A stretch of DNA of 37,748 bases, from positions 1 to 37,748 of the forward strand of contig CALUKU010000028.1 in assembly GCA_944321295.1 (NCBI GenBank), in the 5' to 3' direction. Source of the DNA: an uncultured Prevotella sp. (GTDB lineage Bacteria; Bacteroidota; Bacteroidia; Bacteroidales; Bacteroidaceae). Positions 1 through 9,196 of the stretch are shown one piece after another. A model generated the notes under the pieces. It saw only the letters and a program-made list of their open reading frames with translations. It ran no database searches and was not told the origin of the DNA. Positions within the stretch are counted from its first letter, which is position 1; each line of letters opens with the position of its first letter. Position numbers and translations under genes: made by a program.

Positions 1-185
1 GCTTGTAATGCACACATTCTCAAATACTTAGGTAAATTGTTAACGATTTTCTTGGGACACTAGTGTAATAAATTATGCCCCTACAATGAGTGTATTCAGT
101 TTGCGCTTAATTGTCAAAAACAAAGTCATACTATCCAACAGATTTGCGGATGAACCATTTTTAGTTGGTGATGATTACTATTTCA

Positions 186-264
186 AATGGTGCCGTTTTA
201 GCCTTCGGGACATGTTCTTTTACCATTTGAAAGACGACCTTTCGCACTGTAAAAGGACACCTCC
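186..264. repeat. 22-bp-phased palindromic repeat, locus 1
   Basis: Imperfect copies of AAAGGNNNCCTTT begin at 186, 208, 230 and 252, exactly 22 bp apart. The copies at 230 (AAAGACGACCTTT) and 252 (AAAGGACACCTCC) are the clearest; those at 186 and 208 are degenerate. The same period and motif recur at 9939-9995, 20097-20131 and 31567-31645. Confidence 0.55.
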
Positions 265-356
265 TGCAAACCAGACTAAAACAAGTGAAATCCGTAAGTA
301 GAAATCGCCGGAATGTAACAAACAGAAAGCTTCCGTTTTAACACAAATCGGTCATT

Positions 357-457
357 AACGTTCGGCGTAAGGAAAACTCACTTTCATGTGAACACTAACA
401 CCCTCTTTCAAGTGAGGATGTATTCGTTAAGTGTGTTTCTTATGCCGAATTCACGTT
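357..457. repeat. Inverted-repeat element, TTCGGYRTAAG ends, copy 1
   Basis: The left arm (357-381) reads AACG then TTCGGCGTAAGGAAAACTCAC. The right arm (431-457), read on the other strand, gives AACG, a TGAA insertion, then TTCGGCATAAGAAACACAC. About 50 bp lie between the arms. The same arm sequence bounds a 297-bp stretch at 9574-9870, so this is probably a dispersed element or paired regulatory site rather than a local hairpin only. Confidence 0.5.
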
Positions 458-542
458 AAGTTTAGACAGTCCCCATAAATTCCCTATGGGTTAAACGCCG
501 TTAAAGCACGAGGCGGCATGCACGTTTCTCGCAAAAAACTAT

Positions 543-550
543 TAATTTTG
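543..550 (+). promoter_or_regulatory. Bacteroidota -7 box (TAATTTTG) of the regulator gene
   Basis: TAATTTTG matches the Bacteroidota -7 consensus TAnnTTTG and lies 25 bp before the ATG at 576. No good TTTG -33 box is found at the usual 19-21 bp distance, so the assignment rests on the -7 box and its position. Confidence 0.45.
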
Positions 551-575
551 CGTTCCTCAAACATCCATACGACCA

Positions 576-2318
576 ATGAAGAGCGCAATACATCTCATAA
601 TATCGATAACACTCGTCACCGCAGTGTTGGCGGCGTGCCAGTCGCCGCAGACGCGCCGCAACATCGCCACGGCTGACAGCCTCGCTGAAGCTGACCCGGC
701 CGCGGCGATAAACTTTATTGACAGCGTCAGCCCCGCAGCCGACGGACGGCGGGCGCGCATGATGATGGCCCTGCTCAAGGCGAAGGCCATGAACAAACTG
801 ATGCAACCCATCGACTCCGCCAAGCTTAAAGACATTGTCGACTATTTTACCGACCACGGCACGGCCAACGAGAAAATGCTGGCTAACTATATCACTGCCT
901 GCTCTTACATTGACAAAGACAACGCCCCTATGGCCCTGCAATATTTCCATGAAGCCGTTGAACAGGCAGACACGACAGATAACGACTGTGATTTTAAGAC
1001 CTTAAGCCGGATTTATGCGCAAATGTCAAGCTTGTTTCAAATACAATTATCATCAGCAAATGCATTGGAAGCAGGAAAGAAAGCTCTAAAATATGCTATT
1101 TTAACAAAAGATACAGCCAACGCAATATCCGCTTACAGCCAATTGGCTGACGCTTATTACTTTACAAATAATTTTGACACCGTAATCCACATCTGCAAAA
1201 AAGCTGCTGACTTATATTATAAATATGGATATAAGGATTACGCTGCGGCTAAGTACGGCATACCTGTTTTCATAATGATCGAAAGAGGTGAAGTACAAAA
1301 GGCTAAACCTTATATGGCTCTATATGAGACCAACTCCGGCCTGTATAATCAAAATACAAAAACAACTTTACCCGGGCATGAGATATATTATTACACAAAA
1401 GGAATGTATCATCTGCAAACCGACAAGCCCGACTCGGCTGAATATTTCTTCAGAAAAGAAATCAAGGCCAATGACTTCAACAACAAACAGGCCGCCGCAA
1501 AGGGGCTTTATATGCTCTATAAAAAAGCAGGCATATATGACTCAGCCATGAAGTATGCCGAGATTTGGAACGCATGTATCGACTCCTCATACATGAAACT
1601 TTCCACCACGCACCTGCAACGCATGCAGGCAATGTATAATTATAGTGACAAAGAACTTGAAACAAAACAAAAAACAATAATAATCAATCGATATGAATAT
1701 TTAAGTGTCATATTTATTTTTATAATCGTCATCGTTATAGTTCTCGCATTTCTTATATACCTTAAAAGGAAAAAAGATTTTGAACATATAAAGTATCTTA
1801 ATCAAGCAAATAATTTGAATTTGATCTTACTCAAGAAAAAGGAAGCAGAATTACAAAACTTAGAAAACGACATCTCTGCCGACAAAAAGCTAATTGCTGC
1901 AAAAACAGCTGAAATAAAAGAATTACAGGAAAAACTATCTTCGATGCACGGATTATATTTCAACACGGACAACCAATTATTTGACTCACCAATTATTGAG
2001 CGACTTCACACATTGGCAAGTCATGGCGGAAATGCCACGACTGCAGAAAAATTGTCTTTAATAAAACTTATCAATTCAACATTACCAAAATTCGTTGAAT
2101 GTTTAAAAATAAATGATAATAAACTCAACGAAAATGAAATAATAATATGTTATTTGGTAAAAATGCAGTTTATGCCTTCTGAAATAATTTGCCTTCTTGA
2201 TATATCATCACAAAGACTTACAAATATCCGCAAACGCCTTAACAACAAAATCTTCGGAACAGAAGGCGGAGCAAAAGAATTTGATTACAGGATAAAACAT
2301 CAAACTCCTATGGAATAA
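576..2318 (+). CDS. TPR / transmembrane / HTH regulator of the peptide locus
   Basis: This is a 580-residue protein with a lipoprotein-like N-terminus (hydrophobic run ending in LAAC, Cys 21), a long helical TPR-type region, a single transmembrane helix near residues 375-396 (LSVIFIFIIVIVIVLAF), a coiled coil, and a C-terminal helix-turn-helix of LuxR-like type (about 517-562, containing PSEIICLLDISSQRLTNIRK). Such Bacteroidales proteins are thought to place a sensing domain outside the cytoplasm and a DNA-binding domain inside. Lying directly upstream of the precursor and maturase genes, it is a good candidate for their regulator. The first 125 codons or so are GC-rich and the rest AT-rich, so the gene looks mosaic. 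The lipobox could instead be part of a plain signal sequence. Its ligand and targets are unknown. Confidence 0.8.
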   Translation: MKSAIHLIISITLVTAVLAACQSPQTRRNIATADSLAEADPAAAINFIDSVSPAADGRRARMMMALLKAKAMNKLMQPIDSAKLKDIVDYFTDHGTANEKMLANYITACSYIDKDNAPMALQYFHEAVEQADTTDNDCDFKTLSRIYAQMSSLFQIQLSSANALEAGKKALKYAILTKDTANAISAYSQLADAYYFTNNFDTVIHICKKAADLYYKYGYKDYAAAKYGIPVFIMIERGEVQKAKPYMALYETNSGLYNQNTKTTLPGHEIYYYTKGMYHLQTDKPDSAEYFFRKEIKANDFNNKQAAAKGLYMLYKKAGIYDSAMKYAEIWNACIDSSYMKLSTTHLQRMQAMYNYSDKELETKQKTIIINRYEYLSVIFIFIIVIVIVLAFLIYLKRKKDFEHIKYLNQANNLNLILLKKKEAELQNLENDISADKKLIAAKTAEIKELQEKLSSMHGLYFNTDNQLFDSPIIERLHTLASHGGNATTAEKLSLIKLINSTLPKFVECLKINDNKLNENEIIICYLVKMQFMPSEIICLLDISSQRLTNIRKRLNNKIFGTEGGAKEFDYRIKHQTPME

Positions 2319-2449
2319 ACATCTTCACATACTTCGTCACAATCCAAATACATTTTTAAACTATTGATTTACAAAGCTTTACCAAACATGTGTAAAATGT
2401 GTAAAAGTTAAAGGCCAAAAACATTAATGCTTTTCATATAATTGTTTTG

Positions 2450-2457
2450 TAATTTTG
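2450..2457 (+). promoter_or_regulatory. Bacteroidota -7 box (TAATTTTG) before the DUF3244 gene
   Basis: TAATTTTG fits the TAnnTTTG consensus and sits 24 bp before the ATG at 2482, inside a 163-bp AT-rich gap after the regulator. A clear -33 TTTG is absent, which would suit a promoter that needs an activator. It suggests that the peptide genes have their own transcript separate from the regulator. Confidence 0.5.
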
Positions 2458-2481
2458 TCATAAACTAAAAAACAAACAATT

Positions 2482-2877
2482 ATGAGAAAACATGTATTAA
2501 TTTTATTGTTTTGCACTTTAATTAATAGTGCTGCATGCGTTGCCATGAAAATGGGAGATATCATAAGAATTAACAATTCCATTTCCCACACGGCCAGTAT
2601 GATCGTCCACATTATTAATCCTACCTCCACTGATAAGAAACCTTCAAGAAGCCCGATAAAAGCTCCATCCATAAGTTATGACGGCAACACTATATTTTTA
2701 TATGGTCAATTTAAGGATGTAATCCTGCAATTACAAGACAACGGAAACATCGTATATTCAACTGACATACCCGCCAATGCAAACGAGGTCGTATTACCGA
2801 ATTGTGAGCCGGGAATATATGACTTGCAATTAAACGACGGTACATATATTTACTCATGTGAACTTGAATTTGAATAA
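2482..2877 (+). CDS. Secreted DUF3244-like protein
   Basis: This is a 131-residue protein with an N-terminal signal peptide (hydrophobic residues 5-20, ending near a Cys at 19). From about residue 60 it carries a small beta-sandwich pattern: SYDGNTIFLYGQF, then a strand pair around VILQLQDNGNIVYSTD, then EPGIYDLQLNDGTYIYS. That pattern matches the DUF3244 family of short exported Bacteroidales proteins, whose function is unknown. It lies 39 bp before the precursor gene and shares its low GC content, so it was probably acquired with it. It might bind or present the mature peptide outside the cell, or protect the producer, but nothing in the sequence proves this. Confidence 0.7.
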   Translation: MRKHVLILLFCTLINSAACVAMKMGDIIRINNSISHTASMIVHIINPTSTDKKPSRSPIKAPSISYDGNTIFLYGQFKDVILQLQDNGNIVYSTDIPANANEVVLPNCEPGIYDLQLNDGTYIYSCELEFE

Positions 2878-2916
2878 GTTATATTCATACTTTTAACTAA
2901 CCTAAAAAATAACATT

Positions 2917-3165
2917 ATGAAACAGAAAGAAAAATTTAGTATCGAAACTATCGTTGAAGATGATAGGCTTAGCAAAGACTTAATGAGTCAAGTGTTAGGT
3001 GGAACTATTGTAACTGGAGATCCTAATGGTTCATGCACTATTGCATGCTATGTGGATTGTTTAGGGAATTGCATGAGTAACGCATGTTTTAAATTCTTTC
3101 CTGTTTGCGGAAATTACTGTATACAGGATTGCGGGGATAACTGCAATTATTTCTTGTCAGTTTAA
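2917..3165 (+). CDS. Cys-rich RiPP precursor with double-glycine leader
   Basis: The 82-residue peptide has an acidic leader ending in the double-glycine site QVLGG (residues 25-29), the form cut by C39 peptidase exporters such as the one at 6984. The 53-residue core has nine cysteines at 40, 44, 48, 52, 57, 64, 68, 72 and 76. They form two blocks of C-x3-C-x3-C-x3-C (CTIACYVDCLGNC and CGNYCIQDCGDNC) joined by an 11-residue linker with one more Cys. Both blocks share xDCxxNC, suggesting internal duplication. A radical SAM/SPASM enzyme follows, so thioether or related crosslinks on the core are likely. The chemistry and product activity are not known. It resembles the general GG-leader Bacteroidales precursor class, but I do not recognise this Cys pattern. 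Confidence 0.85.
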   Translation: MKQKEKFSIETIVEDDRLSKDLMSQVLGGTIVTGDPNGSCTIACYVDCLGNCMSNACFKFFPVCGNYCIQDCGDNCNYFLSV

Positions 3166-3175
3166 GCATTAATAA

Positions 3176-3224
3176 AATTAGACTTGTGGTTTCTATTACT
3201 ATATATAAAACCACAAGTCTAATT
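3176..3224 (+). terminator. Strong hairpin between precursor and maturase genes
   Basis: A 17-bp perfect stem (3176-3192 with 3208-3224, core AGACTTGTGGTTT) encloses a 15-base AT-rich loop and is followed by a T-rich run (ATTTTCCTTCTT). It starts 10 bp after the precursor stop and ends 39 bp before the maturase start. It is likely a partial terminator or RNA stabiliser that keeps precursor transcript in excess of enzyme transcript. Confidence 0.75.
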
Positions 3225-3263
3225 ATTTTCCTTCTTATTTAAATCATTCTAAAATCATCAACA

Positions 3264-4604
3264 ATGTCTACCATAAGAAAATCACGCTTTTGCTTCTTAA
3301 TTGAGGAAAACAACGAATTTTTAACCTACGTTTCATCAACAAATAGCTTTTATAAAATCAATGGCTATGTTGCAGATTTAATAAAAAAGACTAACTTTGA
3401 GTTAAGAAATAAAGAAGATATATCAAACAAAGCTGAAATAGAATCCCTCCGTAAACTTAAAATATTGACTACAGAAGAAGAAGATAACAATTTAGTCGAT
3501 ATTTTGAGAATGAAATTTTTAATGCATTCTTATGCAAAAGAATGTGTTGGTATAATAATAGTTCCAACATTATCATGCAATTTAAGATGCTCATACTGCT
3601 TTGAAAAGAACAAAAAAACAGGTAGTATGGATAATTCAATATGCGACAAAATAATAGAATTTATTAATTATCATTCTTATGCTAAATATTTTGCACTTAC
3701 ATGGTATGGTGGAGAACCTTTATTGTGTCATGAAACTATTGAATATTTATTATCAAAAATTAAAGACATAAAGGACAAAAAGCTCATTTCACATGGAATG
3801 ATAACTAATGGAACATTGTTAACCAGTAAAAACATAGATTTATTCAAAGAATACCCTTTAGACACAATACAAATAACATTTGATGGAATAAAATCAACAC
3901 ATGACACCAAACGTATTACAGTAGCAGGGCATGGAACTTTTGACAAAATAATAGAGAACCTAAAACTATTCATCAACAAAAGTCCAAACACTAAGATTTC
4001 AATCAGGGTCAATATTGATAAAAACAACGCCAGTGAATTCATGGATGTTTACAAAATGATAAAAGAGATGTTCCCTGAAAAAAAGAATATTATAATTTAT
4101 CCAGGAATATTAAGAGCTTGTGAAAAAACGGACCTTAATACACCATTCCTGATGAATAATGACGTCGCAGAAATTAGACGTTATTTTCACCAACATGGCT
4201 ATCCGATTGAATTTCCACATACTATTGAAACAGGATGTTGCGCTACTTGCTTGTCAAGCTATATCATAGGTCCAATAGGGGAAATATATAAATGCTGGGA
4301 AGAAGTTGGTATTGACAACTGCGTTGTCGGGAATGTGAAAGATATGAAATATACAAATATTGAACTTCTATCCAAATACATGCTTCATGGTTCACATATT
4401 TTAGACGAAGGTTGTTATAAATGTCCATTGCTACCTGTTTGTTCAAATGATTGTGCACGAAGCAGAATTAACAATAAATTCAATGGCACAACTTATGACC
4501 TATGCAGTATCTATAAAAGCCATGATTTTAAGGCTCTCAGTACTCATTTGTATGATTTTTATTGTAAATTTGTAAAAAAGCAACAACCTATTACAAGCTT
4601 ATGA
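3264..4604 (+). CDS. Radical SAM/SPASM peptide maturase
   Basis: The 446-residue protein has the radical SAM cluster motif CNLRCSYC (Cys 105, 109, 112) and the GGEP motif at 149-152, where SAM is bound. Its C-terminal SPASM domain has the expected cysteines: G-x4-C ending at 344 with Cys 329 before it, then C384-x2-C387-x5-C393-x3-C397 and Cys 414, which hold auxiliary iron-sulfur clusters. Residues 1-90 look like a peptide-recognition (RRE-like) or family-specific N-terminal domain. Such enzymes install crosslinks on ribosomal peptides in the cytoplasm, and the Cys-rich precursor 98 bp upstream is the obvious substrate. The stop overlaps the next start as ATGA (4601-4604), so barrel translation is probably coupled. 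The gene is strikingly AT-rich compared with what follows. Confidence 0.92.
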   Translation: MSTIRKSRFCFLIEENNEFLTYVSSTNSFYKINGYVADLIKKTNFELRNKEDISNKAEIESLRKLKILTTEEEDNNLVDILRMKFLMHSYAKECVGIIIVPTLSCNLRCSYCFEKNKKTGSMDNSICDKIIEFINYHSYAKYFALTWYGGEPLLCHETIEYLLSKIKDIKDKKLISHGMITNGTLLTSKNIDLFKEYPLDTIQITFDGIKSTHDTKRITVAGHGTFDKIIENLKLFINKSPNTKISIRVNIDKNNASEFMDVYKMIKEMFPEKKNIIIYPGILRACEKTDLNTPFLMNNDVAEIRRYFHQHGYPIEFPHTIETGCCATCLSSYIIGPIGEIYKCWEEVGIDNCVVGNVKDMKYTNIELLSKYMLHGSHILDEGCYKCPLLPVCSNDCARSRINNKFNGTTYDLCSIYKSHDFKALSTHLYDFYCKFVKKQQPITSL

Positions 4605-6899
4605 AACATTGGGGAAAGTTCTTTATAATTAACATCTGCATGTTTGTTTTCATACTGCATATATCCGCTCAAGTTAAGACGGCCACAATGACCGGCCGCG
4701 TCAGCAACGAAAGCGGCAAGGGCATGCAAGGTGTCAACATCATCGTGAAATCCGGCAATCAGACATTCGGAGCGACATCGGGCCGAAACGGACTTTACGA
4801 AATCGGGTTTGCCAAGACCGATACGATAACGGCCACGTTCAGCTACGTAGGTTACGGCGAATACTCTGCCACACTGCCCGGTGACGGCCACATAAAAAGA
4901 GATGTGACATTGCGGCGGATGAGCATTATGCTCGACGAGGTGGAAGTCAGCCAGCAAACGGTTTCCGTAGAAAAAGGGAACGTAAAGTTCATACCTACAA
5001 AGAGGCAGAAAGACGGGGCCATGAACGGCATAAGCCTGCTATACAACCTGATGATACCGCAAATCGACGTCAACCCCGTTACTGGTGAAGTGAAAGCCGT
5101 CGACAGGACGGCGCTTACCTTCTGCATCGACGGCAGGGAGGTTGGACTTCAGGAACTCAACCGCCTGAGGCCTAAAGACGTGGCTTATGTAGAGTATGAC
5201 GACCATCCCACGGGTCTTTTCGCCGGCAGGGACAAGGTCGTAAACTATGTTACGAGAAAATATGACAGCGGCGGATACGTTGACGCCAGGACTAATACGC
5301 ACGTGCTTTTCGGACAGGGCGACTACTCCGTACAGGGAAGTTTCGACAAGGGCAACGTTAACCTGCTCGCCGTCGCCGGCTCTTCGTTCGGCGGCGACGA
5401 CACCGCCGGCTCCGGCTCAACCGAGAGCTACAACCTGACGCCCTCCTTCACCAAGACATCCGTCACCGACAAGACTGAAAGCCGGAGCATTGCAGACTTC
5501 GGCCTGCTGCAGGCTACCGTGCGCGGCAAACGCTCAACGTTCACGGCACGCGCACAATTGGCATGGAACGAAACGCCCAAGGGCGTTACGGAGGAAACCG
5601 TCAAGTATTCGCCCTCCGTCTACCCGGCGTCAAATGCCGTTACTGACATTTACCAGCGTGCCATAGCGCCGCAGCTTTACCTTTACCACAACATACGCTT
5701 GAACGACAGGCAGAACTTCTACTGGAACTTGACATACGACTATGCCCGCAACGTTTACAGGCGCAGCTATGCCGAAAGCGCCTTGCAGCCGGTAACGAGC
5801 AACGCAAAGGAGAATTACCACATGCTGGACCTAAAGCTTTAATTACGCTATCACCGTCGGGAAAAGCGACAGGTTCAGCCTCCTTGTATGGAACGGTTAC
5901 ACGAACAGCCGCACCGACTATTACGGAACGACGGGCAGCCGTCAGCGCCTTGACACTTATGACCTTCTTATATACCCTACGTACACCCACTATTTCGGCA
6001 GGAAATTCATGATGAGCCTGCAATTGGGATTTGACGTAAACACGTACAAGGTGAACGACGAGAAGCGTGTCACCAAGTTATGGCCGAGGCCGAGGCTCAA
6101 CGGCAACATACAGACGAGCGGCAGCAGCAACATTGCGTTCAACGTGATGATGGGCACCGTTTCGCCGCAGCTGTCAATGCTTAACGGAGCCGAGCAGTAC
6201 ATATCGTCATACGAGGTGATGCGCGGCAACCCTGGCCTTGCCACGGGCAAGCTCATCCAGGGCAACGTGTCTTACGGCAAGTACATGCGAAACGTAAGGC
6301 TCGGGGCATACGTGTTTTACAAAGGCGTCATAGACCAGGCCCGCAATTGGTACATGGCAGAGGGCGGCAAGCTCGTAAGGACATACATTACCGACGGCGA
6401 CTATCATTCATACACGCTGGGCTTAAGCGGCGTGTTCATGCTTTTAGGCAACTCGCTGCAGCTGAAAGTCGACGCCGGTCTTAACAACATCGACATGACG
6501 GGCAGCCTGCGCCACAGCCTTCATACGCCGGTGCTGCAGACAGCGGTTTACTACTCAACGGGACATTTCAGCTTCTCAGGATATTACAACACCCCACGCA
6601 AGGGCCTCGACCCACAGACGGGATACTTAAAGACGAAATGCGACTACGGTCTGACTGCGGCGTGGGGCAACAAGGGACTGTTCGTGCAGATTGGCTGCCG
6701 GCGCATATTCGGAGGCAAGGACGACGTGAGAAGCTATTACGGCTATGCCGACTATTCATTCAACCGCCACACATTGTCGCGCACGAGCGGACAGGCGGTT
6801 TTCGTAAACGTGTCATACAGCTTTGACTTCGGACGTAAGGTAAAGCGTGAGTCCGTCAACATCAATAAGGGAGCAGCCTCGGGCATACTGAAACCGTAA
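4601..6899 (+). pseudogene. Outer-membrane beta-barrel protein, frameshifted
   Basis: The first part (4601-5842, 413 codons) starts with a signal peptide (about residues 1-23), then a carboxypeptidase-regulatory-like beta-sandwich (about 27-110, with GRVSNESGKGMQGVNIIVK), a plug-like region and the start of a barrel. It stops at TAA 5840-5842. From 5841 the next frame reads on without a stop to 6899 as NYAITVGKSDRFSLLVW and further barrel strands. Removing one T from the TTT at 5838-5840 rejoins the frames into about 765 residues. The family is the TonB-receptor-like outer-membrane barrels. Coupled to a maturase and a C39 exporter, it may let the peptide cross or act at the outer membrane. 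No TonB box is evident. The break could be a real mutation or a sequencing error. Confidence 0.8.
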
Positions 6900-6983
6900 C
6901 TTCGATAAAAATAAATATTAATACAACTTTTACATAAAGAAAACGCTAACACACATTCGTTTTTCTAAAAGAAACATTCTGCA

Positions 6984-9185
6984 ATGGGCAAGTTCAAGGC
7001 TTACATACAGCACGACGCCATGCAGTGCGGCGTGACATGCCTGCGCATGGTGTGCCGCCACTACGGCAGGGAATACAGCCTGGAGTATCTCTCCGGGCTG
7101 TGCTTTGCCACGGCCGAGGGCGTGTCGCTGCTCGGAATAAGCGAAGCCGCCGGCCGCCTGGGGCTGCACACCGTGTGCGGCAGGGTGAGCCTTGACGATC
7201 TGGCAAAGGCCCCGTTGCCGTGCATACTGCACTGGAACCAAAACCACTTCGTGGTGCTCTACAAGACGGGCCGCGGCGGCAGAAAGTTTTACATAGCCGA
7301 CCCAGCCAAAGGACTGACTACCTGCACGCGCGACGAGATGGCGGCCCGATGGACGAGCACGCGCTCGGGCGGAGAAGACAAGGGCGTGGCGATGTTAATT
7401 GAAACGACACCAGCCTTCTACGCCGACCGCGCCGACGGCAACGACACTGGCGGCGAGAGCCGCTCGTTCCGCTTTCTGTTCGGATACATAAGGAAATACA
7501 AGAAGTATTTCGGGCAGATTGCCGCGGGACTGCTGCTCGGCTGCATGATGCAGATGGTGTTGCCGCTGCTGACGCAGGCCGTAGTAGACGTGGGCATAAA
7601 AAACAAGGACATAGGCTTCGTGTGGCTGATACTGCTGGGACAGCTCATGCTGACTGCCGGCCGCACGGCGCTCGACTTCATACGCCGCTGGCTGCTGCTG
7701 CACATCAGCATGAGGGTGAACATATCACTGGTGAGCGACTTCTTCATAAAGCTGATGCGCCTGCCCATGTCGTTTTTCGACACAAAGCTGATGGGCGACA
7801 TCATGCAGCGCATAGGCGACCACTCGCGCGTAAACTCATTCTTGACGGGACAGACGCTCGGAGTGATGTTCTCGGCGGTGAGCCTCGTCGTGTTCGGCAT
7901 TGTGCTGCTGACGTACAACGGGCTTATCTTCGCCGTGTTCATGGCCGGCAGCGCGGTCTACGCGGCATGGATAGCGCTGTTCATGAAAAAGAGAAAGGTG
8001 CTCGACTACGAGCTGTTCGAGCAACAGGCGATAAACAACAACAAGACGTATGAGCTGATAACGGCGATGCAGGAAATCAAGCTGCAGGACTGCCGCAACC
8101 GCCGCCGTTGGGAATGGGAAGACACACAGGCGGACATGTTCGGCGTGCAGATGAAAAGCCTCAAGCTGCAACAGACGCAAGAGGCCGGCAGCATATTCAT
8201 AAACGAGCTGAAGAACATCATAATAACCATCGTATCGGCCACGGCCGTGATAAACGGCGACCTCACGCTGGGCATGATGTTGGCCGTGCAGTATATCATA
8301 GGCCAGCTGAACAGCCCCGTGGCGCAGATGATGGGCTTCCTCTACTCGCTGCAGGACGTGAAGATAAGCCTGGAGCGCATAAACGAGATACACAAGGCCA
8401 AGGACGAGAACGCCGGCGGACACGAACTCAAGCTGAAGGAAGGGGCGCAGGAAATAAGGCTTGAGCACGTAAGCTTCCAGTATGACCCGCACGCCCTGCA
8501 CAAGACCATCGACGACGTAAGCATTGACATACCCGAAGGCAAGGTGACGGCCATCGTTGGAGCGTCGGGCAGCGGAAAGACCACACTGGTAAAGCTCATG
8601 CTCGGATATTACCCCGTGGCCGAAGGGCGCATAACCATAGGCGGCACCGACATCGCCCGCATAGACCTCGACCAGTGGCGAAGGCAATGCGGCGCAGTGA
8701 TGCAGGACGGGGTGATATTCTCGGAATCGATAGCGAGGAACATAGCCGCCGGCGACGGCGACATAGACAAGCGACGCATGATAGAAGCTGCCGAAACGGC
8801 ATGCATCAAAGACTACATAACGGCACTGCCGCTAAAATTCGACACGAAGATCGGCCGCGACGGCACCGGCCTGAGCCAAGGGCAGAAACAACGCATACTG
8901 ATAGCCAGGGCGGTATATAAGAATCCGGACTTCATCTTCCTCGACGAGGCGACAAACTCGCTCGACGCCAACAACGAGCGCATGATATCCGAAAACCTTG
9001 ACAAGTTTTACCGCGGGCGCACCGTGGTGATTGTAGCCCACAGGCTCAGCACGGTGAGGAACGCCGACCGCATAATAGTGCTCGACAAAGGGCGCGTAGC
9101 CGAAACGGGCACACACGAGTCGCTCGTCAAAAGTCGGGGCATGTATTACCAATTGGTGAAAAACCAGCTTGAACTCGGAAACTAA
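6984..9185 (+). CDS. C39-peptidase ABC exporter (bacteriocin/RiPP type)
   Basis: The 733-residue protein has an N-terminal C39 peptidase with catalytic Cys 15 (in DAMQCGVTC, with Gln 9 ahead of it), His 88 (NQNHFVVLY) and Asp 106 (ADPAKG). A six-helix transmembrane domain spans about 165-455. The ATPase domain has Walker A GASGSGKTT (about 526-534), signature LSQGQKQR (about 630) and Walker B FIFLDEA (about 648-654). This class (PCAT) cuts precursors after a double glycine and pumps the core out of the cytoplasm, which fits the QVLGG site of the 2917 peptide. All catalytic residues are present, so this gene seems intact although its neighbours on both sides look damaged. The start ATG at 6984 leads straight into the peptidase fold. 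Confidence 0.95.
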   Translation: MGKFKAYIQHDAMQCGVTCLRMVCRHYGREYSLEYLSGLCFATAEGVSLLGISEAAGRLGLHTVCGRVSLDDLAKAPLPCILHWNQNHFVVLYKTGRGGRKFYIADPAKGLTTCTRDEMAARWTSTRSGGEDKGVAMLIETTPAFYADRADGNDTGGESRSFRFLFGYIRKYKKYFGQIAAGLLLGCMMQMVLPLLTQAVVDVGIKNKDIGFVWLILLGQLMLTAGRTALDFIRRWLLLHISMRVNISLVSDFFIKLMRLPMSFFDTKLMGDIMQRIGDHSRVNSFLTGQTLGVMFSAVSLVVFGIVLLTYNGLIFAVFMAGSAVYAAWIALFMKKRKVLDYELFEQQAINNNKTYELITAMQEIKLQDCRNRRRWEWEDTQADMFGVQMKSLKLQQTQEAGSIFINELKNIIITIVSATAVINGDLTLGMMLAVQYIIGQLNSPVAQMMGFLYSLQDVKISLERINEIHKAKDENAGGHELKLKEGAQEIRLEHVSFQYDPHALHKTIDDVSIDIPEGKVTAIVGASGSGKTTLVKLMLGYYPVAEGRITIGGTDIARIDLDQWRRQCGAVMQDGVIFSESIARNIAAGDGDIDKRRMIEAAETACIKDYITALPLKFDTKIGRDGTGLSQGQKQRILIARAVYKNPDFIFLDEATNSLDANNERMISENLDKFYRGRTVVIVAHRLSTVRNADRIIVLDKGRVAETGTHESLVKSRGMYYQLVKNQLELGN

Positions 9186-9196
9186 ACCACACCATC

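Larger units (their letters stand above)
1..540. other. Intergenic stretch with repeats, no convincing gene
   Basis: No supported coding sequence lies before the regulator that starts at 576. The stretch holds units of a 22-bp-phased palindromic repeat (about 186-264) and an inverted pair of TTCGGYRTAAG motifs (357-381 and 431-457). A 71-codon open frame at 86-301 runs through the palindrome units and shows no protein-like features, so I treat it as chance. Confidence 0.6.

Noticed and set aside
86-301. 71-codon open frame near the left edge
   Set aside because: It runs through the 22-bp-phased palindromes, has no family features and no promoter box that fits.
7836-8687. Long antisense frame opposite the C39 exporter (283 codons)
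   Set aside because: GC-rich codon bias gives long open antisense frames; the exporter on the + strand has all its motifs, and this frame is His/Tyr/Val-rich nonsense.
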